Shown: positions 8,623 to 16,767, counted from the stretch's first letter. The stretch: DNA of 44,570 nucleotides from Flavobacteriales bacterium (GCA_008016945.1 SSGN01000059.1:1-44570); one strand, 5' to 3'. Translations and numbers: made by a program. Notes: a model not told the origin generated them from the letters alone.

Positions 8623-9249
8623 TCATGCGCCCATGGCGCGGAACGCCGCCAGCACGGGCAACAGCGATGGGTAGGTGTCGGCTTCCATCCTCCGCAAGCC
8701 TTCGGCATCGAGCCAGCGCACCTCTTCGATATCCTCCTCCACCTGTGCGGTGAGCACCTCGGCGGCGGAACCACGCATCAGGAACCAATCGGTGCGCTTC
8801 AGGTGCTGACGTCCCTTCCGTTCATAGGTGTGCCAGGTGCTCATCAGCGGACGCACCAGCTCCACCTCCTTCAACCCACACTCCTCCTGCACCTCGCGCA
8901 CTGCGCCAAGCTCCACGGCCTCGCCTCGCTCCACCTTGCCTTTGGGCAGGTCCCATTTCCCTAAACGCCGGATCGCCAGCAGGCGCCCCTGTTCGTCCAC
9001 GACCAGTCCACCGGCCGCCAATACGAACTCGTGCTGCCGTTGGAAAGCCTGCCATGGATCGAAGCCATGGCCCACCACCAGGACCGGACCGGGTTCCTCT
9101 CCGGTGCCCAGCCGTTGCACCAATGCGCTCAGCTCCTGGTCCGAACGCACCTCCACAACACGGCGCGTGTCGCCACCGTGTTCTTCCGTACCTCCTTGAA
9201 CGAAGCGCGCAGAGCGCCCTCCGATGTAAACGTCGTAAATTCGCGGCAT
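8623..9249 (-). CDS. NUDIX hydrolase
   Basis: The 208-residue protein carries a full Nudix box, with G-x5-E-x7-REVQEE-x-G from GKVERGEAVEL through REVQEECGL, about residues 118-140. It is preceded by the usual AAGGLVVDEQGRLLAIRR strand and GKWDLPKG. It should hydrolyse a nucleoside diphosphate linked to another moiety; the substrate is unknown. The 85-residue N-terminal extension is seen in Bacteroidota Nudix proteins encoded next to pyrE. Its start codon (CAT at 9247-9249) shares two bases with the pyrE ATG on the other strand, so each gene's control region must lie inside the other's coding sequence, unless one start is misplaced. Confidence 0.9.
   Translation of the reverse strand: MPRIYDVYIGGRSARFVQGGTEEHGGDTRRVVEVRSDQELSALVQRLGTGEEPGPVLVVGHGFDPWQAFQRQHEFVLAAGGLVVDEQGRLLAIRRLGKWDLPKGKVERGEAVELGAVREVQEECGLKEVELVRPLMSTWHTYERKGRQHLKRTDWFLMRGSAAEVLTAQVEEDIEEVRWLDAEGLRRMEADTYPSLLPVLAAFRAMGA
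9236..9243 (+). promoter_or_regulatory. Candidate -7 promoter element for pyrE (TAAATTCG)
   Basis: TAAATTCG fits TAnnTTCG and ends only four bases before the pyrE ATG, inside the first codons of the divergent NUDIX gene. If used, the pyrE transcript would be leaderless or nearly so. Confidence 0.4.
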
Positions 9250-9898
9250 GCCCTCTCAGCTCGATCCAGCGCTCAAGGTCGCGGAGTTCCTGCTCCAGAT
9301 CAAAGCCGTCAAACTTAGTCCGAAGCAACCGTTCCAATGGGCCAGCGGCTGGAAGAGCCCGATCTATTGCGACAACCGCAAGACGCTCTCCTACCCCGCG
9401 GTCCGCACCTACATCCGCCAACAATTCGTGCATGTGATCAACAGCGAGTTCGGCAGGCCGGACATGATCGCCGGGGTGGCCACGGGCGGTATCGCACACG
9501 GCGCGCTCGTTGCACACGACCTCGGGTTGCCCTTCATCTACGTGCGGAGCGGGAACAAGGAGCACGGCCTGAGGAATCAGGTGGAAGGCGACATCACCGT
9601 GGGGCGCAGCGTGGTGGTGGTGGAGGACCTGGTGAGCACCGGCGGGAGCAGCCTCAACGCCGTGCAGGCCTTGCGCGATGCAGGCCTCGAAGTGAAGGGC
9701 ATGGTGTCCATCTTCTCCTATGGATTCGACCAGGCACGCGATGCGTTCGCCGAGGCCAAAGTGAAACTACACGCGCTGACCAACTACAGCATCCTGTTGG
9801 ACCAAGCACTGCGCAGCGACTACATCACCGAGAAGGATGTGATCCCCCTGAACGAATGGCGGAAGGATCCGGCCGCTTGGGATGCGGTGAAGGCGTGA
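9248..9898 (+). CDS. pyrE: Orotate phosphoribosyltransferase PyrE
   Basis: The 216-residue type I phosphoribosyltransferase joins orotate to PRPP to give OMP in de novo pyrimidine synthesis. Visible signatures are WASGWKSPIYCDNRKTLSYP for orotate and PRPP contacts near residues 31-50, GVATGGIAHG, the flexible-loop KEHG, and the PRPP-binding VVVVEDLVSTGGSS near residues 121-134. The length is typical. The ATG overlaps the divergent NUDIX start by two bases. The stop is followed at once by a near-perfect anti-SD complement and an octamer repeat array. Confidence 0.96.
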   Translation: MPSQLDPALKVAEFLLQIKAVKLSPKQPFQWASGWKSPIYCDNRKTLSYPAVRTYIRQQFVHVINSEFGRPDMIAGVATGGIAHGALVAHDLGLPFIYVRSGNKEHGLRNQVEGDITVGRSVVVVEDLVSTGGSSLNAVQALRDAGLEVKGMVSIFSYGFDQARDAFAEAKVKLHALTNYSILLDQALRSDYITEKDVIPLNEWRKDPAAWDAVKA

Positions 9899-9908
9899 AG
9901 AAAGGAGG

Positions 9909-10012
9909 TGAAGAAGAGAAGAAGAGAAGAAGTGAAGAAGTGAAGAAGTGAAGAAGTGAAGAAGGGAAGAAGAGAAGAAGTGAGGATGTGAGGATGTGAG
10001 GATGTGAAAAAG
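9909..10012 (+). repeat. Degenerate 8-bp tandem repeat array, 13 copies (TGAAGAAG/TGAGGATG)
   Basis: Read in steps of eight from 9909 the units are TGAAGAAG, AGAAGAAG twice, TGAAGAAG four times, GGAAGAAG, AGAAGAAG, TGAGGATG three times and TGAAAAAG. Nearly every base on the plus strand is a purine. The array fills most of the gap between pyrE and the SRPBCC gene and contains no credible coding frame. A slipped-strand or phase-variation role is possible but not shown. Eight is not a multiple of three, and the array is outside genes, so any effect would be on spacing or mRNA structure. Confidence 0.92.
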
Positions 10013-10109
10013 TCACGTTGAAAGGAAAGGAGGATAGGATCCATCGAATTGGGAGTAACGCGCGCTGGTCCGGACGAACGGCCGCATCGGCAGAACAAGT
10101 GAACAGGAC

Positions 10110-10511
10110 ATGACGACCATCGAAAGCAAACACGTGCACATCGGCAAGGGTGCGCAGGAACTATACACCTTCCTACAGGACATGAACAACTTCCAACAGC
10201 TGTTGCCCCAGGAGCGCATCAGCGAGTGGAAGAGCGATGGCCGGAGCTGCTCGTTCAAGGTGCAAGGCGCGGCCACCATCGGATTGGAATTGGATGGCGG
10301 TACGGCCCCGGAGCACGTGCGTTTGAAAGCGACAGACCGCAGTCCGTTCCCTTTCTCGCTGGATGTGCACCTGAAGGAGACCGAGGGGACCACCGAAGCC
10401 TGGCAAGTGTTCAATGGCGAGATCAACCCCTTCATCAAGATGATGGTGGAGAAACCGCTGAAGAATCTGTTCGACCACATCGCCGACAAGATGAAGGCGG
10501 TGCATGGGTGA
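10110..10511 (+). CDS. SRPBCC superfamily (START/Bet v1-like) protein
   Basis: The 133-residue protein starts MTTIESKHVHIGKGAQELY, followed by FLQDMNNFQQLLP. That is the usual strand-helix start of SRPBCC ligand-binding proteins. It ends in the long C-terminal helix FIKMMVEKPLKNLFDHIADK. No catalytic residue can be named, and the ligand is unknown. Members of this family are often found right after pyrE in Bacteroidota, matching the order here, but the gene is separated from pyrE by the octamer array and may have its own promoter. Confidence 0.8.
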   Translation: MTTIESKHVHIGKGAQELYTFLQDMNNFQQLLPQERISEWKSDGRSCSFKVQGAATIGLELDGGTAPEHVRLKATDRSPFPFSLDVHLKETEGTTEAWQVFNGEINPFIKMMVEKPLKNLFDHIADKMKAVHG

Positions 10512-10620
10512 CCACTCACACGACCGGATCCTGTGGTCCTATCACCGACCGAGCTTCGACCACGAGGTGCATGCCCTGGAGGTATGACCACACGCCCGTA
10601 ACGACCATCAGTGCCCCCCG

Positions 10621-12444
10621 ATGGCTGCACGCAGACCCCGCCGTAGTGATGACGACGCCAAACCGGCCAAGCTCTCCAAAGCCGGGCTGCGGAAATTCTT
10701 GCGCGTGTTTCGGTACATGCGCGGGCAGAGCGGCTTGTTCGCCTTCGGCATGCTGTGCCTGCTGCTCACCAGTTTGCTCAGCGCGGCCTTCCCGTGGCTG
10801 ATCGGGCAGCTGATCGATGCACGCGCGAACACCACCTTCTGGCAGGCGCCGCTGCTCGACTTCTCCAACGTCCATTCCATCCTGAAGCTGTTGCTGCTGG
10901 TCTTCGCCATGCAGGCCTTCTTCGGTTTCTGGCGCATCTGGTCGTTCGGCTCGGTCACCGAGAATGCACTGATGAACCTGCGCCGCGACACCTACGCACA
11001 CCTGTTGCGGCTGCCGATGACCTTCTTCGCGGCCCGGCGCGTGGGCGAGCTGAACAGCCGGATCAGCGCGGATGTGGCCTTGTTGCAGGAAACGTTCACC
11101 ACCGTACTGGCGGAGTTCCTGCGGCAGTTCGTGGTGATCACCGTGTGCATCGCGGCCCTCACCTACCTGAGTTCGCAATTGATGCTCACCATGCTGGCCA
11201 CCCTGCCCGTGGTGATGCTGGTGGCCGTGTTCTTCGGGCGCTACATCCGCAAGCTGAGCAAGCAGGTACAGGACCGCATCGCCGAGAGCAACGTGATCGT
11301 GGAGGAAACGCTGCAGGGGATCCAGAACGTGAAGGCCTTCAGCAATGAGGTGTACGAGACCGGTCGCTATGGAATGAGCGTCGGAAGCGCGCGATCGTTG
11401 GCGCTCAAGAGCATCCGGTGGCGCGGCGCCTTCGTCAGCTTCATCATCTTCTGCATGTTCGGCGTGGTGGTGTTCCTGGTGTACCGCGCTGCACTGTTGA
11501 AGGACGCGGGCCTGATGACCGTGGGCGAGATCACCTCCTTCGTGGCCTTCAGCATCATGATCGGCGCGAGCATCGCCGGGATCCCCGAGCAGGTGACGAG
11601 TCTGTTGAAGGCCGTAGGCGCCACCGAACGCCTGATGGACCTGCACGACGAGCCGGCCGAAGCGGTGAGCCTCGTGGCGAAGCGCGAACCGCTGGCGTTG
11701 CAGGGCCGCATCGAATTCCGGCACGTGGGATTCCACTACGCTTCGCGACCCGATGTGCCGGTGCTGCAGAACGTGAGCTTCACGGCAGAACCCGGGCAGC
11801 GCATCGCACTGGTGGGCCCCAGCGGTGCGGGCAAAAGCACGATCGCCTCCCTCCTGCTGCGCTTTTATGATCCCGTGACGGGGGCGATATTCATCGACGG
11901 CCGGGATGCGCTCGGGTACGATCTGAGCGCCCTTCGGGACCGCATGGCCATCGTGCCGCAGGAAGTACTGCTCTTCGGTGGCAGCATCCGGGAGAACATC
12001 GCGTACGGCAAGCCCGGAGCGGGGCAGGCGGAGATCGAGGAAGCGGCGCGCAAGGCCAATGCGCACGACTTCATCACCTCCTTCCCAGAGGGGTACGGGA
12101 CCGTGGTGGGCGAGCGTGGCATCCAACTGAGCGGCGGACAGCGACAGCGCATCGCCATCGCCCGGGCCGTATTGAAAGATCCCGCGATACTGATATTGGA
12201 CGAGGCCACCAGCGCGCTGGACACGGCCGGGGAGAAACTGGTGCAGGACGCCCTGGACAAGCTGATGAAGGGGCGCACCAGCATCGTGATCGCCCACCGG
12301 CTGAGCACCGTGCGCGATGCCGACAAGATCCTGGTGCTGGACAAGGGCCGCGTGTTAGAGAGCAGTACGCACGATGAACTGATCGCCAACACCGAAGGGC
12401 TCTACCATGGCTTGCATATCCTGCAAAGCTCGCCCGAAGCATGA
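10621..12444 (+). CDS. ABC exporter, MsbA-like (fused permease-ATPase)
   Basis: The 607-residue half-transporter has an N-terminal six-helix membrane domain (about residues 35-330), starting with LFAFGMLCLLLTSLLS. An ATPase domain follows, with Walker A VGPSGAGKST near residue 400, Q-loop VPQEVLLFGG, signature LSGGQRQRIAIA, Walker B ILILDEATSALD and the switch IAHRLSTV. It would work as a homodimer in the inner membrane. The substrate is not determinable; lipid A-core flippase (MsbA) or drug/lipid export are the family options. The highly charged tail before the first helix (MAARRPRRSDDDAKP) is cytoplasmic. The last four bases overlap the next gene as ATGA. Confidence 0.92.
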   Translation: MAARRPRRSDDDAKPAKLSKAGLRKFLRVFRYMRGQSGLFAFGMLCLLLTSLLSAAFPWLIGQLIDARANTTFWQAPLLDFSNVHSILKLLLLVFAMQAFFGFWRIWSFGSVTENALMNLRRDTYAHLLRLPMTFFAARRVGELNSRISADVALLQETFTTVLAEFLRQFVVITVCIAALTYLSSQLMLTMLATLPVVMLVAVFFGRYIRKLSKQVQDRIAESNVIVEETLQGIQNVKAFSNEVYETGRYGMSVGSARSLALKSIRWRGAFVSFIIFCMFGVVVFLVYRAALLKDAGLMTVGEITSFVAFSIMIGASIAGIPEQVTSLLKAVGATERLMDLHDEPAEAVSLVAKREPLALQGRIEFRHVGFHYASRPDVPVLQNVSFTAEPGQRIALVGPSGAGKSTIASLLLRFYDPVTGAIFIDGRDALGYDLSALRDRMAIVPQEVLLFGGSIRENIAYGKPGAGQAEIEEAARKANAHDFITSFPEGYGTVVGERGIQLSGGQRQRIAIARAVLKDPAILILDEATSALDTAGEKLVQDALDKLMKGRTSIVIAHRLSTVRDADKILVLDKGRVLESSTHDELIANTEGLYHGLHILQSSPEA

Positions 12445-12986
12445 TCCGTAACGTCCTTAGCCTCCATCCACTACCGGTCATCCTGGCGATGGCCTCCACC
12501 GTGGCCGTGCAGGCGCAACATCCAGGGGTGGTGGTGTACGGGACGGTCCGCGATATGACGACAAGAGATTCGATCCCCTTTCCCGTTGTGCACGTTGAGG
12601 AAGTGGGATCGAATGAGCCGCCCTGGCCGATCGTGAGCACCGCACGGGGCAGGTACAAGGTGGTGTTGACCGAACAGAAGACATACCTGATCCGCTATGG
12701 CGCTCCGGGCATGGTTACCAAGTGCACGCGGTTGGAGCTTCAAGGCCCCAATGCCGAGGACTGGTCCAATGGATCCGGCATGAACATTGACATCACGCTA
12801 TTCGATAGCCTGCCCGGTGTGGACTACGGTGTGCTGAGGGAACCGCTCGGGATAAGCCGGTTCAACCGAACAACAGGCAACTACGAGTGGGACCTCGAAC
12901 ACACCCGATCGATGGCCGAACGGCAGAAAGCGTTGTTCGAAGCATATCGTGAACGCATGAGCCGCCAGGGGGATACGGAGCGTTGA
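12441..12986 (+). CDS. Exported protein with carboxypeptidase regulatory-like beta-sandwich, function unknown
   Basis: The 181-residue protein starts with a signal peptide ending VAVQAQ (about residue 26). A segment follows, VVVYGTVRDMTTRDSIPF, that has the look of a CarboxypepD_reg (transthyretin-like) domain, a common module in Bacteroidota surface proteins. The second half is charged and ends in a helix rich in Arg and Glu. The ATGA overlap with the exporter suggests co-expression, but no functional link can be read from sequence. Confidence 0.7.
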   Translation: MIRNVLSLHPLPVILAMASTVAVQAQHPGVVVYGTVRDMTTRDSIPFPVVHVEEVGSNEPPWPIVSTARGRYKVVLTEQKTYLIRYGAPGMVTKCTRLELQGPNAEDWSNGSGMNIDITLFDSLPGVDYGVLREPLGISRFNRTTGNYEWDLEHTRSMAERQKALFEAYRERMSRQGDTER

Positions 12987-13008
12987 GCCGTCCTGGCCTC
13001 CTGAGCAG

Positions 13009-13626
13009 CTACAACCGCACCTCCACCACCTTCTTCGTCTCGAAGAACGCCTCGTGGAAGTGATCCTTCAGCTCGTGCACCTTCACCGGATAACGCACCG
13101 GGAGGATCTCATCCGCCAGTTCGCCGCCTTTGAGGTAGTACATCATCCCCTGCCCTTTCGGGACGAGGTGCTTCGTATCCCGTATGAATTCGGGCAGCGT
13201 GGTCACCGCGCGGCTCACGATCACATCGTAGCGCTGCTTGTGATCCGTGCTGCGGACCTGCTCGGCGGTGCAGTTGGCGATGCTCAAGCCTTCCACCACG
13301 CCCTTCACCGCCGTGATCTTCTTGCCGATGCCATCGATCCCGTGGAACGTGCATTCCGGGAACAGGATGGCCAGTGGTACCAAGGGGAATCCCCCCCCCG
13401 TACCAACGTCGATGATGCGTGCACCCTTCTTGAACGTGACCACCTTGGCGATGCCCAACGAATGCAGGATGTGCCGCTCGTAGAGGTTCTCCATGTCCTT
13501 CCGCGAGATCAGGTTGATCCGCTCGTTCCATTCCGGATAGAGCGTGCCCAACCGCTCGAACAATGTGCGTTGTTCGTCGGACAGCGCGGGGAAGTACGCC
13601 AGTAGGAGGTCCAGACCTTGCATCAT
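13009..13626 (-). CDS. rsmG: 16S rRNA (guanine(527)-N7)-methyltransferase RsmG
   Basis: The 205-residue enzyme (also known as GidB) has the family N-terminus EWNERINLISRKDMENLYERH and the SAM motif IIDVGTGGGFPLVPLAI. It also has VIVSRAVTTLPEF and the late YYLKGGEL strand. It makes m7G527 in 16S rRNA; loss in other bacteria gives low-level streptomycin resistance. Two ATG codons stand in tandem at 13624-13626 and 13621-13623, either of which could serve. The gene lies 67 bases after the sigma-factor gene on the same strand and converges on the exported-protein gene at 12986. Confidence 0.95.
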   Translation of the reverse strand: MMQGLDLLLAYFPALSDEQRTLFERLGTLYPEWNERINLISRKDMENLYERHILHSLGIAKVVTFKKGARIIDVGTGGGFPLVPLAILFPECTFHGIDGIGKKITAVKGVVEGLSIANCTAEQVRSTDHKQRYDVIVSRAVTTLPEFIRDTKHLVPKGQGMMYYLKGGELADEILPVRYPVKVHELKDHFHEAFFETKKVVEVRL

Positions 13627-13693
13627 CCCATGAGGGCCTTTCCATGAACCTGGTTCGCGCCCACCTGTTGCGCGCGCGTTCCGCCGGTCGCGT

Positions 13694-14302
13694 TCAAATG
13701 TGATCCTTGTGGTTCTCCATCAGGTTGAGGAGGAACTCGCGGGCACGGAACAGCTGGGCCTTCACCGTGCCCAGCGGCAGATCGAGCTCTTCGGCGATCT
13801 CCTCGTAGCTGTACTCCTTGTAATACCGCAGTTCAACGAGCGTGCGGTAGCGCGGCTTCAGCTTCTCCACCACCTCGCGCATGATCAGGTTCTTCTGCTC
13901 CTTGATGGCGATCTCGGCCGGGTCCAAGCCGCTACCTTTCAGTTCGATGGTCATCTCATCGCCATCCTCGGTACCGATGGGGTTGTCGATGCTGAAGGTC
14001 TTCTTCTTCTGTTTCCGGATCCAGTCGATGCAGTTGTTCGAGGCGATCTTGAACAACCAGGTGCTGAAGGCGTAGTTGGGCGTGTACTGCTTCAAGCGAT
14101 GAAAGGCCTTGCCGAAGGCTTCGATCGTGAGGTCCTCCGCATCGTCCTTGTTGTTGATCATCTTCAACAACATGAAGTAGATGGAGTCGCGGTAGCGGCT
14201 CATCAGTTCGGCGTAAGCCTTCTGGTCGCCTTTCTGAACGGCGCGTTGTACGAGGATGAAGTCGTAGCGCGCCTTCTCGCTGAGGTTCTCGTTCACTTCC
14301 AT
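13694..14302 (-). CDS. ECF-type sigma-70 family RNA polymerase sigma factor
   Basis: The 202-residue protein, from the ATG at 14302, has region 2 (DSIYFMLLKMINNKDDAEDL and TIEAFGKAFHRL, then FSTWLFKIASNNCIDWIRK). It also has region 4 (LKPRYRTLVELRYYKEYSYE and EIAEELDLPLGTVKAQLFRA), connected by a short acidic linker. It belongs to the group-4 sigma factors widespread in Bacteroidota. No anti-sigma gene is adjacent. Its start overlaps the end of the glycosyltransferase gene by ten bases, so it is probably co-transcribed with a housekeeping-like membrane enzyme. The regulon is unknown. Confidence 0.93.
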   Translation of the reverse strand: MEVNENLSEKARYDFILVQRAVQKGDQKAYAELMSRYRDSIYFMLLKMINNKDDAEDLTIEAFGKAFHRLKQYTPNYAFSTWLFKIASNNCIDWIRKQKKKTFSIDNPIGTEDGDEMTIELKGSGLDPAEIAIKEQKNLIMREVVEKLKPRYRTLVELRYYKEYSYEEIAEELDLPLGTVKAQLFRAREFLLNLMENHKDHI

Positions 14303-15393
14303 CGCTTGGGCTTTACGAGGATCGTGCTGGTGTACAGCAGTGGATCCAGGATCAGGAACAACCATTCCAGGGGTATTGCGAACCACACCAGCGCGCCAGC
14401 CTTCAGGCGGTGCATGGCGAGCATGGTGATGGGCAGGAGGATGCCGAGCTCCACGCCGAGCCCGATGGCCACCTCGCGCCACTGCATGCGCATGGCGAAC
14501 CACAAGAGCAGGGCCCAGAAGGCCGTTCGCGCCAAGGGCAGCAACATAAGCAACACCTGGAGCCCGACGCGGTAGTGCGCGGCCGTGGTGTAGTGCCGCC
14601 GTTTACGACGCAGCCAGGTGGCGAGGTCGCGTGTGGGCAGGGTGGTCATGAACGAGCGTGGGTCGGCCACCACACCGGTGTTCTTGGCACGGGCCACTTC
14701 GTTGATGAAGAGGTCGTCGTCGCCGCTCATCAGGTGGTTGTGCTTGCGCGAGCCTTTGGCCTGGAAGAAGAGTTCGGTGGTGTAGCCCAGGTTGCGGCCC
14801 ACCCCCATGTACGGGAACCCCGCGAGGGCGAAGGACATGTACTGCATGGCCTTCATGGTTCCATCGTAGCGCTCCAGCACGTTGGCCACACCGGGCTGAT
14901 ACGCATACGGGCTATGCCCCACCACGATCCTCTTCTCCTTGCCGAACCCGGCCGCCATGGTGCTGAGCCAATCGTTACCGGCGGGCAGGCAGTCCGCGTC
15001 GGTGAGCAGCACATGGGGATACTTCGCGGCACGCATGCCCACCCCAAGTGCCAGCTTCTTGCCATAGTTGAACTTCTCGTCGGCCTGGATGTTCACCGGG
15101 CGCAGCCGAGGATGCTCCGGTTTCATCCACTGCAGCACCTCCCAGGTATCGTCCTCGCTGCGGTCGTTCACCACCACCACTTCGAACTCCCGGTGGTCCT
15201 GCTGCATCAATAGCGGGATCAGGTGTTCCAAGCGGCGCGCTTCGCTGCGCGCGCAGATCACCACGCTCACGGGCAGGTCGCGCACAGGCTGCACCTGGGG
15301 CTTGCGGAAGGCCAACCGGGCGAACATCACCACATGGAAGAACAGGAGTACGACGAGCGCACCTGCCATCACATAGAACTCAACGGACCACAT
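14293..15393 (-). CDS. Membrane-bound family 2 glycosyltransferase
   Basis: The protein is 366 residues from the ATG at 15393, or 370 from a GTG at 15405. An N-terminal membrane helix (FYVMAGALVVLLFFHVVMFA) precedes a GT-A domain with VSVVICARSEA and VVVVNDRSEDDT. It also has the nucleotide-binding LLTDADCLP and the GDDDLFINEV acidic motif. The basic RRKRRHYT follows, where processive enzymes have Q/RxxRW. Three or four C-terminal helices follow. The family makes polysaccharide or lipid-linked glycans; the sugar cannot be assigned. It heads a minus-strand operon with the ECF sigma factor and rsmG. An exact TAnnTTCG box lies 25 bases upstream of the GTG. Confidence 0.87.
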   Translation of the reverse strand: MWSVEFYVMAGALVVLLFFHVVMFARLAFRKPQVQPVRDLPVSVVICARSEARRLEHLIPLLMQQDHREFEVVVVNDRSEDDTWEVLQWMKPEHPRLRPVNIQADEKFNYGKKLALGVGMRAAKYPHVLLTDADCLPAGNDWLSTMAAGFGKEKRIVVGHSPYAYQPGVANVLERYDGTMKAMQYMSFALAGFPYMGVGRNLGYTTELFFQAKGSRKHNHLMSGDDDLFINEVARAKNTGVVADPRSFMTTLPTRDLATWLRRKRRHYTTAAHYRVGLQVLLMLLPLARTAFWALLLWFAMRMQWREVAIGLGVELGILLPITMLAMHRLKAGALVWFAIPLEWLFLILDPLLYTSTILVKPKRWK

Positions 15394-15429
15394 CGGAACG
15401 GCCACACGCTTTTGCGCCAGCTACGAGGG

Positions 15430-15437
15430 CGAAGCTA
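15430..15437 (-). promoter_or_regulatory. Candidate -7 element (TAGCTTCG) for the glycosyltransferase operon
   Basis: On the minus strand TAGCTTCG fits TAnnTTCG. It lies 25-37 bases upstream of the possible glycosyltransferase starts. Confidence 0.4.
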
Positions 15438-15503
15438 CCCGGGTGCCCCTTCTTCTTCCGTACACCTCTTGGGCAGTTATGAACAGGCCGCAAGGAATGC
15501 CCG

Positions 15504-15848
15504 TTAGTTCGTCCACACCGCGTACCCCTTCCGCCTGAGTTCCAGGGCAAGCCCCTTTTCCACGGCAAGCGCCTCTTCACGGGATAGCGGGCCGATGTGC
15601 TGATACAGGCTGGGGCGGAGGTAGCGGCCGTACTTCCGTACGATGTCGCTGCTCAGCTTGTGGCCCTTGGTGCTGCGGGCACCGGTCCTATGCTGCATCA
15701 GGCGTTCTTGCGGGGTCTTGCTCGTCATGCCCACGTACAGGCATTCCAACACGCCATTGAACTGCGGGTTGGCCTCCCTGAAGCGCCGGTCCTCGGTATA
15801 GACCTTGCGCGCCAGTTCGATCACGTACACGGTGTAGGCGGTGGGCAT
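15504..15848 (-). CDS. GIY-YIG domain nuclease-like protein
   Basis: The protein has 114 residues with the preferred ATG at 15848, which follows a CAACTTCG box; the frame is open 13 codons further up. The GIY-YIG core is visible as TVYVIEL and LYVGMT. It is followed by the catalytic-type arginine in PQERLMQH, the glutamate in EEALAVEKGLALELR and a C-terminal asparagine (AVWTN). The insertion between the two core strands (about 20 residues, mentioning NPQFNG) resembles a subfamily of small stand-alone GIY-YIG proteins of unknown role. The gene is divergent from the NRDE gene, with 74 bases between starts. Confidence 0.75.
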   Translation of the reverse strand: MPTAYTVYVIELARKVYTEDRRFREANPQFNGVLECLYVGMTSKTPQERLMQHRTGARSTKGHKLSSDIVRKYGRYLRPSLYQHIGPLSREEALAVEKGLALELRRKGYAVWTN

Positions 15849-15910
15849 CCTTCGGCGAAGTTGCGATGCGTGGCTCACATCGCACACCGAAGCCCGCCTA
15901 TCGGCCAGCC

Positions 15911-15918
15911 TAACTTCG
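15911..15918 (+). promoter_or_regulatory. Candidate -7 element (TAACTTCG) for the NRDE gene
   Basis: TAACTTCG ends four bases before the ATG at 15923. The divergent GIY-YIG gene has CAACTTCG (minus strand, 15856-15863) seven bases before its start, so the 74-base gap probably holds two facing promoters with very short leaders. Confidence 0.45.
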
Positions 15919-15922
15919 CCCC

Positions 15923-16657
15923 ATGTGCTTGATCGTCCTGGCCCATCAGGTACACCCCCGTTACCCGCTCATCGTGGCCGCGAACCGCGACGAGTTCCGT
16001 GAGCGCCCGGCACGCACCGCCCATTTCTGGGAAGATGCGCCGTGGATCCTGGCGGGTCGGGACCTGCGCGCCGGAGGTACCTGGATGGGCATCACCCGAG
16101 GGGGCCGGTTCGCCGCGGTGACCAACCATCGCGACCTGCGGCGCGCACCTGCCGAACCAGGCCCTTCGCGTGGCATACTGGTTAGGCAAGCCCTCGATGG
16201 CGTTGCTGACACGACGGCGTGGAGCGGGTCCCAAGGGTTCAACCTGATCCATGGTCCTTTGGACCGGTTGCATTATGCGAACAACATCGAACCCACCGAC
16301 CAGCCGTTGCCCCCTGGCGTGCATGGCCTGAGCAATGCCTTCCTGGACACGCAGTGGCCCAAGGTGGAACGGGCCAAGGCGTCCATGCTCCGGGCCCTGG
16401 ATGGCGCGGACGAGGAACGTATCGATGCCCTCTTCGGCCTGCTGGCCGACGTTACCGTGGCCCCCGATGCCGAACTGCCCGATACCGGCCTACCGCGATC
16501 CACGGAACGCGCCGTCTCCTCCATCTTCATACCCGGCGGTCCCTATGGCACCCGATGCAGCACGGTGATCATCGTGGACCACCATGGCGCGGTGTACTTC
16601 GAAGAAAGGACATGGCCCACGGAGCACCGCGCGCAGCATTCGTTCACCATCGATTGA
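15923..16657 (+). CDS. NRDE / TANGO2 family protein
   Basis: The 244-residue protein begins MCLIVLAHQ with cysteine at position 2 and has the signature AANRDEF at about residues 18-24, followed by GGTWMGITRGGRFAAVTNHR. These identify the NRDE (Ntn-hydrolase-like) family that includes eukaryotic TANGO2. Cysteine 2 may be exposed as a nucleophile after methionine removal. Haem trafficking and lipid roles have been proposed for relatives, but no function is secure for bacterial members. The length matches the family and the gene is complete. Confidence 0.9.
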   Translation: MCLIVLAHQVHPRYPLIVAANRDEFRERPARTAHFWEDAPWILAGRDLRAGGTWMGITRGGRFAAVTNHRDLRRAPAEPGPSRGILVRQALDGVADTTAWSGSQGFNLIHGPLDRLHYANNIEPTDQPLPPGVHGLSNAFLDTQWPKVERAKASMLRALDGADEERIDALFGLLADVTVAPDAELPDTGLPRSTERAVSSIFIPGGPYGTRCSTVIIVDHHGAVYFEERTWPTEHRAQHSFTID

Positions 16658-16767
16658 CAGGCGCCGCTTCCAAGGTTCACGGCACCGACCTGTAAGCACC
16701 CGCATGTCGTGCCGCCCCCGCTGCCACGCGCAATGCGCCGGGTAGCTCACCGAACACCGGACGTGGC

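Noticed and set aside
9909..10012. The repeat array as a possible CRISPR or as a coding repeat
   Set aside because: The period is eight with no spacers, there is no cas gene, and minus-strand frames give only Phe/Ser/Leu low complexity.
10516..12297. A 593-codon minus-strand frame opposite the ABC exporter
   Set aside because: It is antisense to a gene with all ABC motifs and has a low-complexity His/Gln-rich translation without recognisable domains.
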